Assembly: GCA_035236585.1 (NCBI GenBank)
Contig: CP141135.1
Coordinates: 3,444,001 to 3,508,000 of the forward strand
Origin: Warburgia ugandensis
Taxonomy: Eukaryota; Streptophyta; Magnoliopsida; Canellales; Canellaceae
Length of the DNA stretch: 64,000 nt
Direction of reading: 5' to 3'
In this document: in pieces, positions 11,201 to 23,200 of the stretch
How positions within the stretch are numbered: the stretch's first letter is position 1
Layout: every line of letters begins with the position of its first letter
Program-made: the position numbers and the translations under genes
The notes under the pieces: model-generated
Told to the model about the DNA's origin: nothing
Seen by the model: the letters and a program-made list of their open reading frames with translations, nothing else
Database searches by the model: none

Positions 11201-14200
11201 GGTTTTGTCATCATCACGTGTTGGTTCCAAACTCCTCGATTTTGTCATTAACAATACATGAAGAATCTTTTTCTGTCCTGTCCTTGACCATTTTTGGGTG
11301 CTTTTCTTGCTTCCATGAGGGAGATACTATGTTTTTGGATTATAGAAGATGAATGGAAAAGGAAGAAGATTCAACCCATTTATGTTACTTTGCTTGGCAG
11401 AAGCACGCTGATAGGCTCGATAAAGTTGAGATGAGTTTAGGGCTGTCAAACTAATAATGGTAGGAGTTGACGTTTGTAGAATGAAATTAGATAACCTCAG
11501 AAGCAAGAACGAAATCAGTTTCCCAATAATATCCATTGCAGTTGGTTGCAGACAATTCAGTGTCTCCCATGGAATATGCTTGGTAGTACGTTTGAGTTGT
11601 TGCTTTCTCTTTGAGTCATGGCCTTCTACTGCAGTGGCACAAGAAGGGGCTTTCCTATGCTAAGTCACATTCGAGTCACTCGTGGGTTGGATAAAAACAT
11701 CGCTTGCTTAACCAAAAAACAAAAAAACGAATGAACGAGTTTTCCTAGTTAATATTTATGAAAATCTGCTTTGGTGATTTTCATTAATAACTGCAAGTCA
11801 ACATGAGGATACTCTCTAATGATAGGATTTGACTTGTGTAGAATGAAATTAGATAACCTCAGAAGCAAGAATGAAATCAGTTTCCCAATAATATCTATCG
11901 CAATTGGTTGCATACAACTCAGTGTCTCCCATGGAGTACGCTTGGTCGTAGGTTTGAGTTGTTGCTTTCTCTTTGAGTCATGGCCTTCTATTGCAGTGGC
12001 GCAAGAAGGAGCTTCCCTATGCTAGGTCACGTTCGAGTCATTCGTGGGATGGATAAAAACATCGCTTACTTACCAAAAAATAAAAAAAAGAATGAATGAG
12101 TTTTCCTACTTAATATTTATGGAAATCTGGTTTGGTGATTTTCATTGATAAGTGCAAGTCAACATGATATACTCCCTCACCTTGGCACCCTTTTAGCTTC
12201 TTGTGTTAATGGTATATGTGCCGTCTCATTTGCAGTTTTATTTCATTGTTATGAAGCTTAACTTGCCAAGGATCACTAGGTGGGGGAGAATTCCTTCACG
12301 AGTAAGAATAGGCTTATGCTCTTTTGGAGTTTCCATTTGTATGTGGGAGGGGACTCAAATGTCATTACATGGAAATGTAATGGACTGGAATCTTGGCCTC
12401 TATGTTACATAATTAATTGAATTAGTCTTTTATGGGTTAAAACTTATCCATTTGCATATTCTCTGTGAGGATAATAGTGGATTTATTAGGGAAATCAGGG
12501 TACATATAGAGTTCACTTCATGAGGGAATGTCTACCTCCTTTGAATGTATGCTTTCTTTGGATAAATTTACTTGTGCTAAAGTAATAGATTATGTAATAT
12601 TTCTGATTCTTCCTCCTATTTCTGTGTAGTTTGACAAATTGAGTATCTTTTAATTATATTAGTGATGCCATCTTTCACCATATTAGTGGTATCATCCTTC
12701 ATCATATCTCAAAGGTAATTGTAGGATCACTTGCAAAGCGGTATTGTATTTTCACTTTGAATTTAGTCACCGACAAATGTTTTATACTTGCCAGGGAATT
12801 TTTCTGTCCACTAGTTTGCATGCCATACCAAAGTAAACTATTTGGATTTGTAAGGTTGTGATTTCATGCCCACAATTGGGTTATAAGCATGCATGTGTTA
12901 CAAACCTACAACTAACCAAATGTAAGAAGTTTATACAATTGAAGGCTTAGTGGATCATTTTTGCCTTCTGGTATGATGTGCAAAGACTGCACCACCTAAC
13001 ACTCCTATTGCTGTGGAAAGTGGTAACTAGTAACACGCGAGATCACTGCCAGGTGTTACATATGCTATTCATATCAATATGTTTGGTCAACTGGATGAAT
13101 TTGCTCGTTCTTGTTTTTTCCTTTGCTTCTTATTGTTATGAACATATGATAACTTTATGGTGGTTGCTATTATATCATTCTGTAACCTGGAGAAGTTGGA
13201 AATTTAAATTGATGAGATTTGAATAGAATTACTGTAGCACCTGGTAACATTCTTTCTACTCCTTTTGCAGCTCAGAGACATTGTGAATCAAGGCAAATTG
13301 GTCTCTGATGAAATTATTATAAACCTGCTATCGAAACGCCTTGAAGCTGCAGAAGCCAAAGGGGAAACGGGATTCATTCTTGATGGTTTTCCACGAACAA
13401 TAAGACAAGCGGTGAGCATCTTTGTGGTGACAAAGGGTATGGAATATCCCAAATGGTATTTCGTATCTACTGTTTATTTTTCCTGGCCTCTGCAAATTAG
13501 AATTTAACTGAAACTTCTAGACGTAGTGTGCTTCTTACCCATGGTTGTTTCTGCCTGGCATTTGTTTTGATGCTAAAAATTTATTCTTTTTCTCATTGGC
13601 ATTAATTTTCATTTATTAACCTATATTTGGTTCAGAATTCGTGGTGTAAAGTAACCTGTGATATTTTCAGGTTAATGCTACACTAATAATTTCAGAGCTA
13701 TATGGTGTTACTTAGTTTCTGATTACTAGTGCCCTAGAACTTAAACTTTGGTATGCATATACTTTCGAGGTTTATACTAGCCATTTGGTACAGATCTTTA
13801 CGTTGTTGAGAAGCTTAAATCTGATGTCTGTGCTGAATCAATTTACTAGCAGTGTTTAAGATTTTTGCTCTGTGAGATAGTCTTTCTAGTTCAGGAATAG
13901 GTTTAGGTAGCATCATAAGCATATTGATCCATAGATCAGTATCTGCTGTTTGAAGGCTGGTATTAGCAATATTTTGGTTTCTAACATAGAAGCCGAAAGT
14001 TTAAACTGGCATGTGCTATTTCTTCACATGACGATGCTTCATGTTGTGTATAGATCCGCAAAGGTGTTGGATGCATGCTTCATGTCATGCATAGATCTGC
14101 ATGCTCTTGAGAGATACTTATGTAAGCTACACACATTAGGTTCATGGGACATACGAGAACAGAAAAGAATAAGAAAAGAAAGGAGAATCATGTGTTGGAC

Positions 14201-15264
14201 TGTATTCTTTGTTCTTCCAATAAGTGGTATTATTGCAAAATGTCTAAGAAACCCTTAAGAAGATGAGTAAAGATACATGAGAGCAAACCTCATGGTACTT
14301 GGCTTCGTATTAGTTTTCGTGGTGTATTGCAAATGCTATATATGCCCTTAATGGGTAAGTAATAGTTGCATCAAATACACTTGTATTCAACAGTTACAGT
14401 GTGTGACATGGACTGCAAATTTAATCTGATCTAACAAGAGCTGAAGGTGCTATTTTTCTCATTTGGTGATGTAAATAAGACAATTATATTGATATGGTTT
14501 CAGTTCTTTGCTAACTGCTCAATTAGTAGCATTGCAAACTCTGTATGTCATGATGTGATGCAAGCTATTTTCTGTTGTTGCCTTTTTATCACATGGTGTG
14601 CCTGTCCTCTGTGCATTTGCAGGAGATATTGGAGGGAGTGACTGATATTGACTTGGTGATTAACTTAAAGCTCAGGGAAGATGTGCTACTCGAGAAATGC
14701 CTTGGAAGAAGGATTTGTAGCCAATGCGGAGGGAACTTCAATGTTGCCAACATTGACATTAAGGGTGAGAATGGCAGTCCAGGTATATGCATGGCTCCAC
14801 TTCTCCCCCCTGCACATTGTTCGTCAAAGCTTATCACTCGATCCGATGATACTGAACCAGTGGTAAAAGAACGACTACGATTATACAATGACATGGTATG
14901 CTCACCCCTTCTCCTACACTGTGCATTTCATTTTCTAATTTCTGAAGAATGTGAAAGTACATTCTTACTTTAGAGGATTTTTGTTAAGATTGTTCCAAGT
15001 AATGTCTGTTTCCCAGTTCCAAAAACTTAGAAAGGAAAAAATACTGAATGGCGTGATATATTCTACTTTTATCTTCTCAATTTCCGGTTTGAATGTGAAA
15101 ATGGTTTGTCTCTGCAGAGCCAACCGTTGGAGGAGTTCTATCGAAGCAGAGGGAAACTGTTGGAGTTTGATCTGCCAGGGGGAATCCCTGAGTCCTGGCC
15201 GAAGCTACTGCAAGCACTGAATCTAGAAGACCACCATGATGATAAGCAGTCAGCAGCAGCATAA
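4912..15264 (+). CDS. ADK: adenylate kinase, organellar (ATP:AMP phosphotransferase), four exons
   Basis: The enzyme interconverts ATP + AMP and 2 ADP to balance adenylates. Coding sequence is the join of 4912-5217, 13271-13411, 14623-14895 and 15118-15264, all with GT-AG introns between whole codons, giving 288 aa. Residues 1 to about 50 are Ser/Arg-rich and lack acids at the start, as in a plastid or mitochondrial transit peptide. The P-loop GCPGVGKGT is at residues 61-69, the AMP-site ATGDLVRE at 84-91, and DGFPRT at 140-145. The LID domain begins at about GRR 177-179, with a CxxC pair at C181/C184. The paired Asp of the core is at 224-225. The C-terminal [14 protein letters not shown] block closely matches Arabidopsis At2g37250 as I remember it, which is about the same length. 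The first intron is 8,053 bp, swollen by a LINE and tandem duplications. The frame is fully intact, so the gene is probably functional. Plastid versus mitochondrial targeting is unresolved. Confidence 0.95.
6042..6219 (-). repeat. Au-type SINE with target-site duplication, in intron 1
   Basis: A fairly well preserved Au SINE lies on the minus strand ('GGGGAAGGGGCGGACCACAA', 'CCTTGAACCCGTGACCTC', 'TTACGCCAAGGCTCCCCTT'). The flanks repeat 'TAATATCATTG' at 6032-6042 and 6225-6235, preceded by TGAG(G). This marks a real insertion and makes it one of the younger SINE copies in the window. Confidence 0.85.
6859..9994 (+). pseudogene. RTE LINE endonuclease/reverse transcriptase ORF, interrupted
   Basis: In living elements this protein nicks target DNA and reverse-transcribes the RNA in place. 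The frame opens near 6859 and runs through three 23-aa repeats. An apurinic-type endonuclease follows (IQETKW near 7240, GADLNCHVG near 7555), then RT from about 8500 (MGPDGIP near 8585, [15 protein letters not shown] near 8960, the FADD catalytic box at 9228-9239), then the C-terminal domain to 9994. It is broken by in-frame stops at 7162, 7426, 8745 and about 8826, and by frameshifts near 7660 and 9250. Several stops fit C-to-T changes of CAG, CGA or TGG. No protein is expected. Confidence 0.88.
6887..7091 (+). repeat. three 68-69 bp tandem repeats in the LINE N-terminal coding part
   Basis: Units start at about 6887, 6955 and 7024, each with 'AAGCGAC', 'CATCGGATCCC' and 'GTGAAAA' blocks. 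At about 69 bp each keeps the frame and encodes a 23-residue unit with a core like [13 protein letters not shown]. Confidence 0.85.
10430..10587. repeat. 79-bp perfect tandem duplication in intron 1
   Basis: Units 10430-10508 and 10509-10587 are identical by eye, each beginning ATAGGAGATTGGAATCAT. The lack of differences suggests a recent event. Confidence 0.9.
10603..10891. repeat. 154-bp tandem duplication in intron 1
   Basis: Unit 1 is 10603-10756. Unit 2 starts at 10757 with the same GTTTGGAAACATGTAGCAG start and is near-identical to about 10891. A third, much more diverged segment near 10925-10995 shares the 'GGTAGTGCCAA.CTTGA' core, so the region has expanded more than once. Confidence 0.85.
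11459..12180. repeat. 362-bp tandem duplication in intron 1, diverged
   Basis: The segment from about 11459 is repeated at an offset of 362 bp from about 11821. Both carry 'AGAATGAAATTAGATAACC', 'TTGAGTTGTTGCTTTCTC' and 'GTTTTCCTA.TTAATATTT'. Scattered substitutions, a few per 60 bases, make it older than the 79-bp and 154-bp duplications. The small ORFs in it are not conserved coding sequence. Confidence 0.85.
13271..13411 (+). CDS. ADK: adenylate kinase exon 2
   Basis: Codons 103-149: the rest of the AMP-binding domain and the DGFPRT motif. Acceptor TTTTGCAG ends at 13270. Donor GTGAGC begins at 13412. Phase 0 on both sides. Confidence 0.92.
13412..14622 (+). other. adenylate kinase intron 2
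   Basis: The 1,211-bp intron runs from GTGAGC to TTTGCAG. No element or gene was recognised in it. Confidence 0.88.
14623..14895 (+). CDS. ADK: adenylate kinase exon 3
   Basis: Codons 150-240: the LID domain with GRRICSQC and the SDD residues that close over ATP. Acceptor TTTGCAG, donor GTATGC at 14896, both phase 0. Confidence 0.92.
15118..15264 (+). CDS. ADK: adenylate kinase exon 4
   Basis: Codons 241-288 and TAA at 15262-15264. The exon encodes the C-terminal helix and [14 protein letters not shown]. Acceptor TCTCTGCAG ends at 15117. The preceding intron is 14896-15117. Confidence 0.92.
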   Translation, partial: SQPLEEFYRSRGKLLEFDLPGGIPESWPKLLQALNLEDHHDDKQSAAA

Positions 15265-15334
15265 GTTACAGGTCAACTGAGTCATTTTTCGCATGCATAA
15301 ATGTACCTGCGTGTCAATTTTAGAACATTCTTTA

Positions 15335-15340
15335 AATAAA
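15335..15340 (+). promoter_or_regulatory. AATAAA polyadenylation signal candidate
   Basis: AATAAA lies 71 bases after the adenylate kinase stop codon, a normal spacing. Plants use loose signals, so the real cleavage site may lie elsewhere. Confidence 0.5.
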
Positions 15341-16168
15341 AGTCTGAATTCTAGCTACCAGTTGAAGGTGTGGCTGTTAAATCGGGCTTTCTGATGAGGA
15401 AGTAGCATGTTATATCTGCAAGTAACAGGTTTTTATTGTATTCTTGTTTAGGGTGACAAGCTTGAAGGGATTTGTAGTCAGTTTTTGGTCGTTGTCATCC
15501 TGGTTTCCATTTCTATACAGGAAGTAGCATTCTTTTTTGGGTAAACTAGAAATACATTAACTGCTTCATATTTCATGTCGATCCTTCAATTTTGTAGAAA
15601 GACGGTATTATTTTCTATCAATGAAGAGGGACAAATACCTTGAAATTTCATACGTAGACAGCAAAGCGTAGTTAGATGCTGTTGGAAGAACAGATATTCA
15701 GCTGAGAGCAAATCTTCTAAATTAGTTTAGTTCATCTGATTGCTTCGGCTTTATTTTGAACCCAGCTGCTGGCTAATCTGAACCGTTCCTAACTTCATAG
15801 TTTCAGCCCCACTTAGATATGCCTTCGTCCAAAAACTCTGCTCCATTGCTTGATCTTAAGCATTAACATTCTGACAGATCTAATATAAGCTTTTAGCGGC
15901 CTAATCGTGCACTGATCTAGACGTGCATACACCCACACAGCCCAAAAGATCTAATTATCCTCGTCCATTTTAGTAGGGCCAGTTCGGGAAACTATTGGAT
16001 TGCCTTTACTTTGTCGGAAGAGCGTTGCTCAGAGTTGGGTCCTACTGTCCTTGATCAGGCCTTGTTTGGCACAATTGTGGGTCCTAACAATTGACAGCAT
16101 TGACTTGCCGACGGCCACAGTCTCTATACGTGGCCGTGATTATCAGAAACACCATCTTTAGTGCGCGT
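15341..16168. other. 3' region and intergenic DNA before the gypsy insertion
   Basis: No gene or repeat was recognised. The sequence continues at 26618 once the gypsy element and its target duplication are removed. Confidence 0.5.
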
Positions 16169-16173
16169 GTTAA

Positions 16174-19017
16174 TGTAATATCCTTAATTTTTAGGATAAC
16201 ATAGGAAATTGTTAAATAAATAAAAATAAAAAATTCATAGATAGAAATTTTTCTTGAAAACATAAGAATTAGAAAGTGCTCGTCGATACGAATCCAACGC
16301 CACCAAGAACGCAAAAAACGGAGCTTAAACGAGGGAGTTATGAGCCGTCGAAGTAGTAAGGGCAAATTGGTCATTTGATAGAGACGTGTTAGACAGGGGT
16401 CCAAATTGATAATGGCACCCTTGTCTTCCACACGTCTCTACCAGTGCCAGAAAAATCGCCAGAGAGACGTGGGAAGAGATGTGTGGGGAAGAGTTTCTCT
16501 TCCCCAAGACTCTAAAACCTATAACTGATCATCCTCAGGAGCCAAAACGCTCCACAGCGTTCCTCTGGGATTTTTAGCTCAGAACCCTAGCTTTGCAAGT
16601 TCTAAGTTTTTCGGCTAGTGGAACCCTGGCAATACGAGCAACTCCGGCCAGGTGCAAGGTAAGCCTCAAATCTATGTTTTTCGTTATTTATTAATTAGAA
16701 AAATAATTAGGAAAGCATTTAAAAATTAGGAAAAAAATCAGATTTTTAGGAACCTGTGTGCACGCTACTGTTGGAGCGTGATTTTACGGATCAAACCTCG
16801 CTATTTGAAAATCGTACCGTCCAACTAGTGCACAAGAAAACTAAGAGCAAACCCTTTAAATTTGGGAGTGATCCAACGGTGGATTTCTCCAAAAAACGCA
16901 AAAATCAGTACCTAGGGATGATTTTAGAAACTTAGAAAAAATCATTTAAAAACCATGGTTTTTGGCAAAATTAGTGCAAAAGGAGGGCATAAGTGGATTC
17001 TAGAGAGAATTCTGAAGAAAATGGCGCAAAAAGCCCGCAAAATGGAGCTTTGTAGCTCCGCCGGAGACAACTGGAATCCGGTCTTCTCCGGCGTCGTCAA
17101 CGGCATCGGACGCACTCGGGGACGCACAAAGGACGACGTCACATGACGTCATCGTTGCATGCGTGTGCGGCGCCTGCGTCTTCGTGCGCCGGTATACGCT
17201 GGTGTAAACTGGCAGAAAAGGGCGCCGCCGGTATAAACCACCTTATGGTGGTCTGGCAGGCCCCATTTGAGGGTAGTTGTCACAAAAACTTGATTTCTGG
17301 GAGCTAGAGAGGTCCAAATCACGATCCGAAAGAGGCGTTGTGACTGTATTGACGACGCGGACTTAGTTTTAACTTAAAAACTTAGAAATGACAACTTTTT
17401 CTTTAGAAAAATATTAAAATAGTGATGTGACATGTACTAGTGTATGTGAATATACTAGTTAAAGGGAGTTATAAGCAAGCTAGTTGTCTCACACTGAGGT
17501 AGATGACGACAACTAATGTTTTGCCTTGATTTTTAAACCATGTTTAAACATAGCACCATGTGTGATCGTGTTTTAAATTGAAATTCTTATTTACCGTGTA
17601 TTTCATGCGACATTGAGTATAGGATGGTTATTTCAAATTGAAATCTTTTACTGAATAAACTTATTTAAAATGCTTTTACAAGCATGATGTTAATTAGTTA
17701 TGCTTAATTAGAGACTTATTTCTTATTATATATATAGAAAATGCATGGATTTACATAGAAATGAAAATAGAGGCTTATTAGTTGGTCCTTTTATAGGCTA
17801 ACCCCAGGATGAGGGGCATGTCTTGAGGATTGCAAGCTATAAGTGCTCTTGAGTTTTAGCATATACATATGATTTCCGTGTTTTATATTTGATGACGGGT
17901 GCTCTCGCCCGGTGGGCATCATGCTAGGAGGGATAAGGCCGGCCACCCACCTTTTGAGATTATGATGTGATGATTTTGTGATATGATAGATACCTGCCCA
18001 TAGATGACATTCGGTAGGGGTTTGGTAACATGGATAGTCCACACTACCGGTCTGAGTCTTTCCATGGGGACAGACGCTAAGTCTCCTGTTATGGTGTCAA
18101 CGGAGAGCGGCGGTGGTTGATACCCATGAAGGGTTGCCACTGCAGCATGATGGCCCATATTCTTGTTATGTGTGTATGTATGATGAGCATGATTATGGAT
18201 GTTATGCCTGGGTGTGACGACATTCAGAAGTTGACTATGAGTACTCCTGATCAGTGATATTAGTACGATGGTGAGACCCATTACCTTAGGGTGCCTTTAT
18301 TCTTGTTGTATGCTCCATTTTATTGATTCATGTTATGTTTTAACTCCGTGAATTGCATGTTTTAGCATATGGAATAAATTGACATTTATTTGAACATGGC
18401 ATTATGATATCATTATTTTCATAAATGTTAGACTTTTCATCAAAGTTGTTCATTATTTCTTTCATTTATTACATTAATTGTCTATGTACCTACACAAGGG
18501 ATAGCTTGCTGAGGCATTGCTTTGTTTTGCAATGCCTTAGATCTCGAGCGCGATAACAGGAAAGGCAAGGCTGTTGAGAAGCCGTGAGAGTTGCTGAAGA
18601 CCATTTTTCTATAATGTTAGACAGTGATGTGAGTCATTAAACAGGATTATCATTTGGATTTTATTATGGACTGCATACTTTATATTTAGATGTGATTTAG
18701 ATGTTTGGACATATGTTGGACATTTATATAGGATGTTATGATGGATAGACCCTGGGCCATATTATTATTGTGTTTTGGACATTTATTTGAATTAAAATAA
18801 AGGCGCCTATTTATTTGACGTTGATTTATACGCGGATTATTTATTTATGTTTAAATTACATGTACGCCATTTTGAGAAAGGAAAACTAACACCCGGAGTT
18901 TTTAAGATAGGTTTAGTAAAATGTTAAATAAATCTTTTCTCATGGGATCCCAAATGCTCTTATTTAAAATGCCATTATTATTATAAAAAAAATGTCTTAA
19001 AAATCTAGGGTATTACA
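16174..19017 (+). repeat. gypsy 5' LTR (2,844 bp)
   Basis: Starts TGTAATATCC and ends GTATTACA. It is highly similar throughout to 23674-26612 but lacks about 95 bp of the GC-rich block near 17110-17160. A 9-bp-stem hairpin lies at 18512-18537. Confidence 0.93.
18512..18537. repeat. hairpin in gypsy 5' LTR
   Basis: Arms AGGCATTGC (18512-18520) and GCAATGCCT (18529-18537) are perfect complements around an 8-base T-rich loop. The same hairpin occurs in the 3' LTR (26113-26138) and in a much more diverged LTR at 45347-45372. Confidence 0.75.
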
Positions 19018-19021
19018 AAGT

Positions 19022-19033
19022 TGGTATCAGAGC
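19022..19033 (+). promoter_or_regulatory. gypsy primer-binding site (initiator tRNA-Met)
   Basis: TGGTATCAGAGC, four bases after the 5' LTR, complements the 3' end of plant initiator tRNA-Met, the usual primer for minus-strand synthesis. Confidence 0.9.
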
Positions 19034-19158
19034 CCAGTCTAGTCCATCATAATCCTTGTAAATGTCCATTTATATGTAAGTAATAGCCCATAATAGTAGG
19101 AGAAAGAGAAACTATGAGAGAGGAACTTACACTTGGTGACATTTAAAACTTTTGACAG

Positions 19159-20270
19159 ATGGCTCCTCGAAGAACGACAAGGTCTACCCTTGCTACACCT
19201 GTGGCTCCACCCGCTGAGCCCTCTGATCAAGGGGACCGAGATGCCGAGTTATTGAATCAATTAATGTCAGGACTCGTACCACTTATCCAGCAGCAGGTTA
19301 GGACAGTTGTTGATGCTGCAAACCCTAGACCTATTCCACCACCTCAAGTGGCACCAGTGGTTTCGTTAGTTTATTCCTCACAACCAGTGCAGGAACCACC
19401 AGTACCTAGAGCCACGGAGGGCGATGCTACTAGCGACTCTAAGAAGACTGACAAATTACTAGAGAGATTTCAAAAGATGGTGAAACCCTTTTATGGCGAT
19501 GGCAACACGGAAGAGGCCGAGCGATGGTTATTCGAGGCGAAGAGGACATTCGACGCTATGAAGATCTCAGCAGATGATCAAGTTAGAGTAGCCTCCTATC
19601 TACTGAAAGGTGAGGCTGGCTTTTGGTGGCAGACTTTCACACTCACCCGACCAGATCCGACCGAGACGATGACATGGGCAGCCTTTAAATAGGCTTTCGA
19701 CACTCAGTATTTTCCACCTCATGCATTGCAGTCCATGAAGAAGGAGTTTGCCACCCTGGAGCAGAGAGATACGACGGTTCAGCAGTACCTGAACCGATTT
19801 ACACGACTGAGGAGATTTGCACCTCACGCACTGGCCTCAGACACAGAGGCAACTAACAGATTTGTGAATGGGTTGACTCCTTGGCTGAGAGATCGAGTGA
19901 TTTCTTCGCGACCCACTTCTGTGCGAGTCCATGCATGAGAAGAACTCTCTCAGGAATAGAGGGAGTGCGTTCCAGCCCTTTAAGGGCAAGCGGCCATTTG
20001 GTGCTATGCAGACACATGGGGCATCAAGTCATCCACCACAGGCCAAATTTAAGAGAGACACTGAGAGGAAGAGATGTGATAGGTGCAAGGGTTGGCACCC
20101 TGGGCGAGGGTGCAATAGATTCGACCGACCACAGCAGTAGAGGCAGCCCCAACCACAGAGACAGCCCTATACACCTTACCAGAGACAGCTATATAGGTGT
20201 TTCAACTGTGGAGACATTGGTCATTTCATTAAGGACTGTCCTAAGGAACAGAGAGAGAGGCAGACCGAGA
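19159..20270 (+). pseudogene. gypsy gag, interrupted
   Basis: Gag forms the virus-like particle and binds RNA. From an ATG at 19159 (MAPRRTTRS) the frame carries a retrotransposon-gag domain (KMVKPFYGDG near 19480, GEAGFWWQTF near 19612, LRDRVISS near 19886). A CCHC zinc knuckle of spacing C-X2-C-X4-H-X4-C lies at 20200-20241 ([14 protein letters not shown]). A TAG at 19690, a frameshift near 19915 and a TAG at 20138 break the frame. Confidence 0.85.
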
Positions 20271-23200
20271 TGGGAGCAGAGGCAGCTAACGCGCCACATA
20301 GCCAGGGACGAGTATTTGCCATCACGTCAGGACAGGCGCAGGCATCACACCAGGTCGTAGAAGGTACTCTTCGAGTCTCAGATAGACATGCCAAAGTTCT
20401 TTTTGACACAGGGTCTACACATTCTTTTATATCATGTATTTTTGCATCTTGCCTTGATGTATGTGTACACAAACTAGCATTTGGATTAGATATTATGACA
20501 CATGTGGGAGAGACAGTAGAAACTACAGAATATCTTAGAGATATACCTGTAGAGATATCAGGCGTGAGTATGGACACAGACTTCATCTTACTAGACATGG
20601 TAGACTACGATGTTATTCTTGGGATGGATTGGTTAGCCAACTATGGGGCTATGATAGACTGCCGAAAGAAGCAAGTCACTTTTCTTATACCTGGGCAACC
20701 AGAAATAATGTTCCAAGGTAGGAAAGATCAGGCAGATACATGCATCATTTCTACTATGAAGGCGGCACGATTTTATGCACGAGGGTGTAACGCATTCCTT
20801 GCATATGTGACTGTTGAGGAAAAGGAGCAGCCACGGCTTGACGAGATTGATGTTGTCCGTGATTTTGCTGATGTCTTTCCTAAGAAATTACCAGGATTGC
20901 CGCCAAGTAGGGAGATTGACTTCACCATTGACTTGGTGCCGGGTACATCGCCTATCTCTAAGGCACCATACAGGATGGCTCCAGCAGAGTTGAGAGAACT
21001 TCAGGTACAATTGCAAGAGTTATTAGATAAGGGCTTCATCAGGCCAAGTGGATCACCATGGGGAGCACCAATCCTTTTCGTGAAGAAAAAGGATGGATCA
21101 CTGAGACTATGCATTGATTATCAGTTGTTGAATGGTGTTACTATAAAGAACCGATACCCTTTGCCACGCATAGATGATTTGTTTGATCAGCTCCAATCGG
21201 CACAAGTGTTCTCCAAGATAGATCTGAGGTCAGGGTATCATTAGCTGAGGGTTAGAGAAGAGGATATCTCGAAGACTGCCTTTAGGAGTCGTTATGGTCA
21301 TTATGAGTTCATAGTGATGCCGTTTGGATTGACGAACGCACCTGCAATGTTCATGGATCTAATGAACCGTGTCTTTCGAGCTTATTTGGATAAGTTTGTG
21401 ATTGTATTCGTGGATGACATCTTGATTTATTCACCTAGTCATGAGACACATAGAGAGCACCTCCACACGGTATTGGACACACTTCGTCGACATCAGTTGT
21501 ATGCTAAGTTCAGTAAGTGTGATTTTTGGCTAGACCAAGTGCATTTCTTAGGCCACGTCATATCTAAAGATGGAGTGGCCGTGGATTCAACAAAGGTAGA
21601 GGCAGTACTACATCGGGAGAGGTCCAGGACAGTGACTGAGATACGCAGTTTTCTCGGTTTGGCAGGGTATTATCGTCGCTTCATAGAGGGATTCTCTAAG
21701 ATCGCATTACCTTAATCACCCTAACCAGGAAAGACATTCAATTTGTATGGACCGAGGCTTGCGAGGAGAGCTTCCAAGAGCTCAAGAGGAGACTTATTAC
21801 TACTCCGGTATTGACCTTACCATCTGGTGCAGGCGGTTATGTAGTTTATTGCGACGCTTCCTGCAAGGGATTAGGAGCAGTGTTGATGCAACATGGGAAG
21901 GTAATTGCCTATGCGTCTAGACAGCTGAAGACACATGAGGTAAATTACCCAACACATGACTTGGAATTAGCAGCCATGGTATTTGCGTTGAAGTCCTGGA
22001 GACATTACCTTTATGGTGAAAGATTTGAGGTATTCACTGATCACAAGAGCCTCAAGTACTTCTTTACTCAGAGTGAATTGAAGATGAGGCAACGCAGATG
22101 GATGGAGTATGTTAAGGACTTCGACTTCACCATACAGTACCATCCTGGGAAGGCTAACGTCGTTGCAGATGCCCTGAGTAGGAAGGCGGGGGTGATGATT
22201 GCCAATTTGACGACTCGGTCTAAGTTCTTTGACAGGATCTTAGAGGCACAGGGCAAAGACAAGGAAACACAGGATCTGACAGATAAGACAGATTTTTCGA
22301 GGGGACCAGATGGAGGGGTTAGATTTAAGGGAAGGTAGCAGATGACGAATTGAAGCGCGAGTTACTTTAAGAAGCACACCAATCCCCTTATACAATTCAT
22401 CCTGGGGGTACGAAGATGTATCAGGATCTCAAGAGGCATTTCTGGTGTAATGGTATGAAAAAGGATGTTGGAGAGTGCGTTGCACGATGTTTGACCTGTC
22501 AGCAAGTCAAGGCTGAGCATCAGCGTCCATCAGGACTACTTCAGACATTGGACCTTCCTGAGTGGAAGTGGGACCATATTACCATGGACTTCGTTCTGTG
22601 TTTTCCGAGGACCGCTAGCGGCCACGACATGATATGGGTCGTTGTGGACAGGTTGACCAAATCTGCTCATTTCCTTCCTATCAGACAAAATCAGACCGTG
22701 GATAGCTTAGCAAAATTATATGTTAAGGAGATTGTCAGTCTACATGGCGTTCCCTTGACAATTATATCGGATCGAGATACACGATTTACCTCAAAATACT
22801 GGAAGAGTGTGCAAGAGGCATTAGGGTTGAGACTGAAATTCAGCACAACATTTCATCCTGAGACAGACGGACAGAGCGAGAGGACCATCCAGACTATTGA
22901 AGATATGCTACAAGCCTGTGTGATAGATTGGAAGGGTAACTGGGAAGATCATTTACCTTTGGTGGAATTTGCTTATAATAATAGTCATCATGCTAGTATT
23001 GGCATGGCTCCATATGAGACACTTTATGGTAGACCTTGTCGGTCACCTTTATGTTGGAGTGAGGTAGGAGAAAGGCGCATTGTGAAATCTGAGTTAGTGG
23101 AAGAATGTGCAGAAAAAGTCCAACTCATTCGGAAGAGGTTACTGACAGCTCACAGTCGACAGAAAAGTTATGCAAACAAGAGGCGAAAGGACTCAGAGTT

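Larger units (their letters stand above)
5218..13270 (+). other. adenylate kinase intron 1 (8,053 bp)
   Basis: The intron starts with GTAGTT and ends with TTTTGCAG. It contains a SINE (6042-6219), a whole RTE LINE (6796-10026) and three tandem duplications (10430-12180). The remaining sequence, about 5218-6041, 10042-10429 and 12181-13270, shows no gene. Confidence 0.9.

Noticed and set aside
11457..12025. Two similar 68-aa frames (11457-11663 and 11819-12025) as paralogous micro-proteins
   Set aside because: They are the two units of the 362-bp intronic duplication. The changes do not favour coding constraint and there is no start context or domain.
14589..14894. 101-aa minus-strand frame
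   Set aside because: Antisense to adenylate kinase exon 3.
19881..20360. 159-aa Arg/His/Ser-rich frame on the + strand
   Set aside because: Off-frame reading of gypsy gag. The real frame carries the CCHC knuckle.
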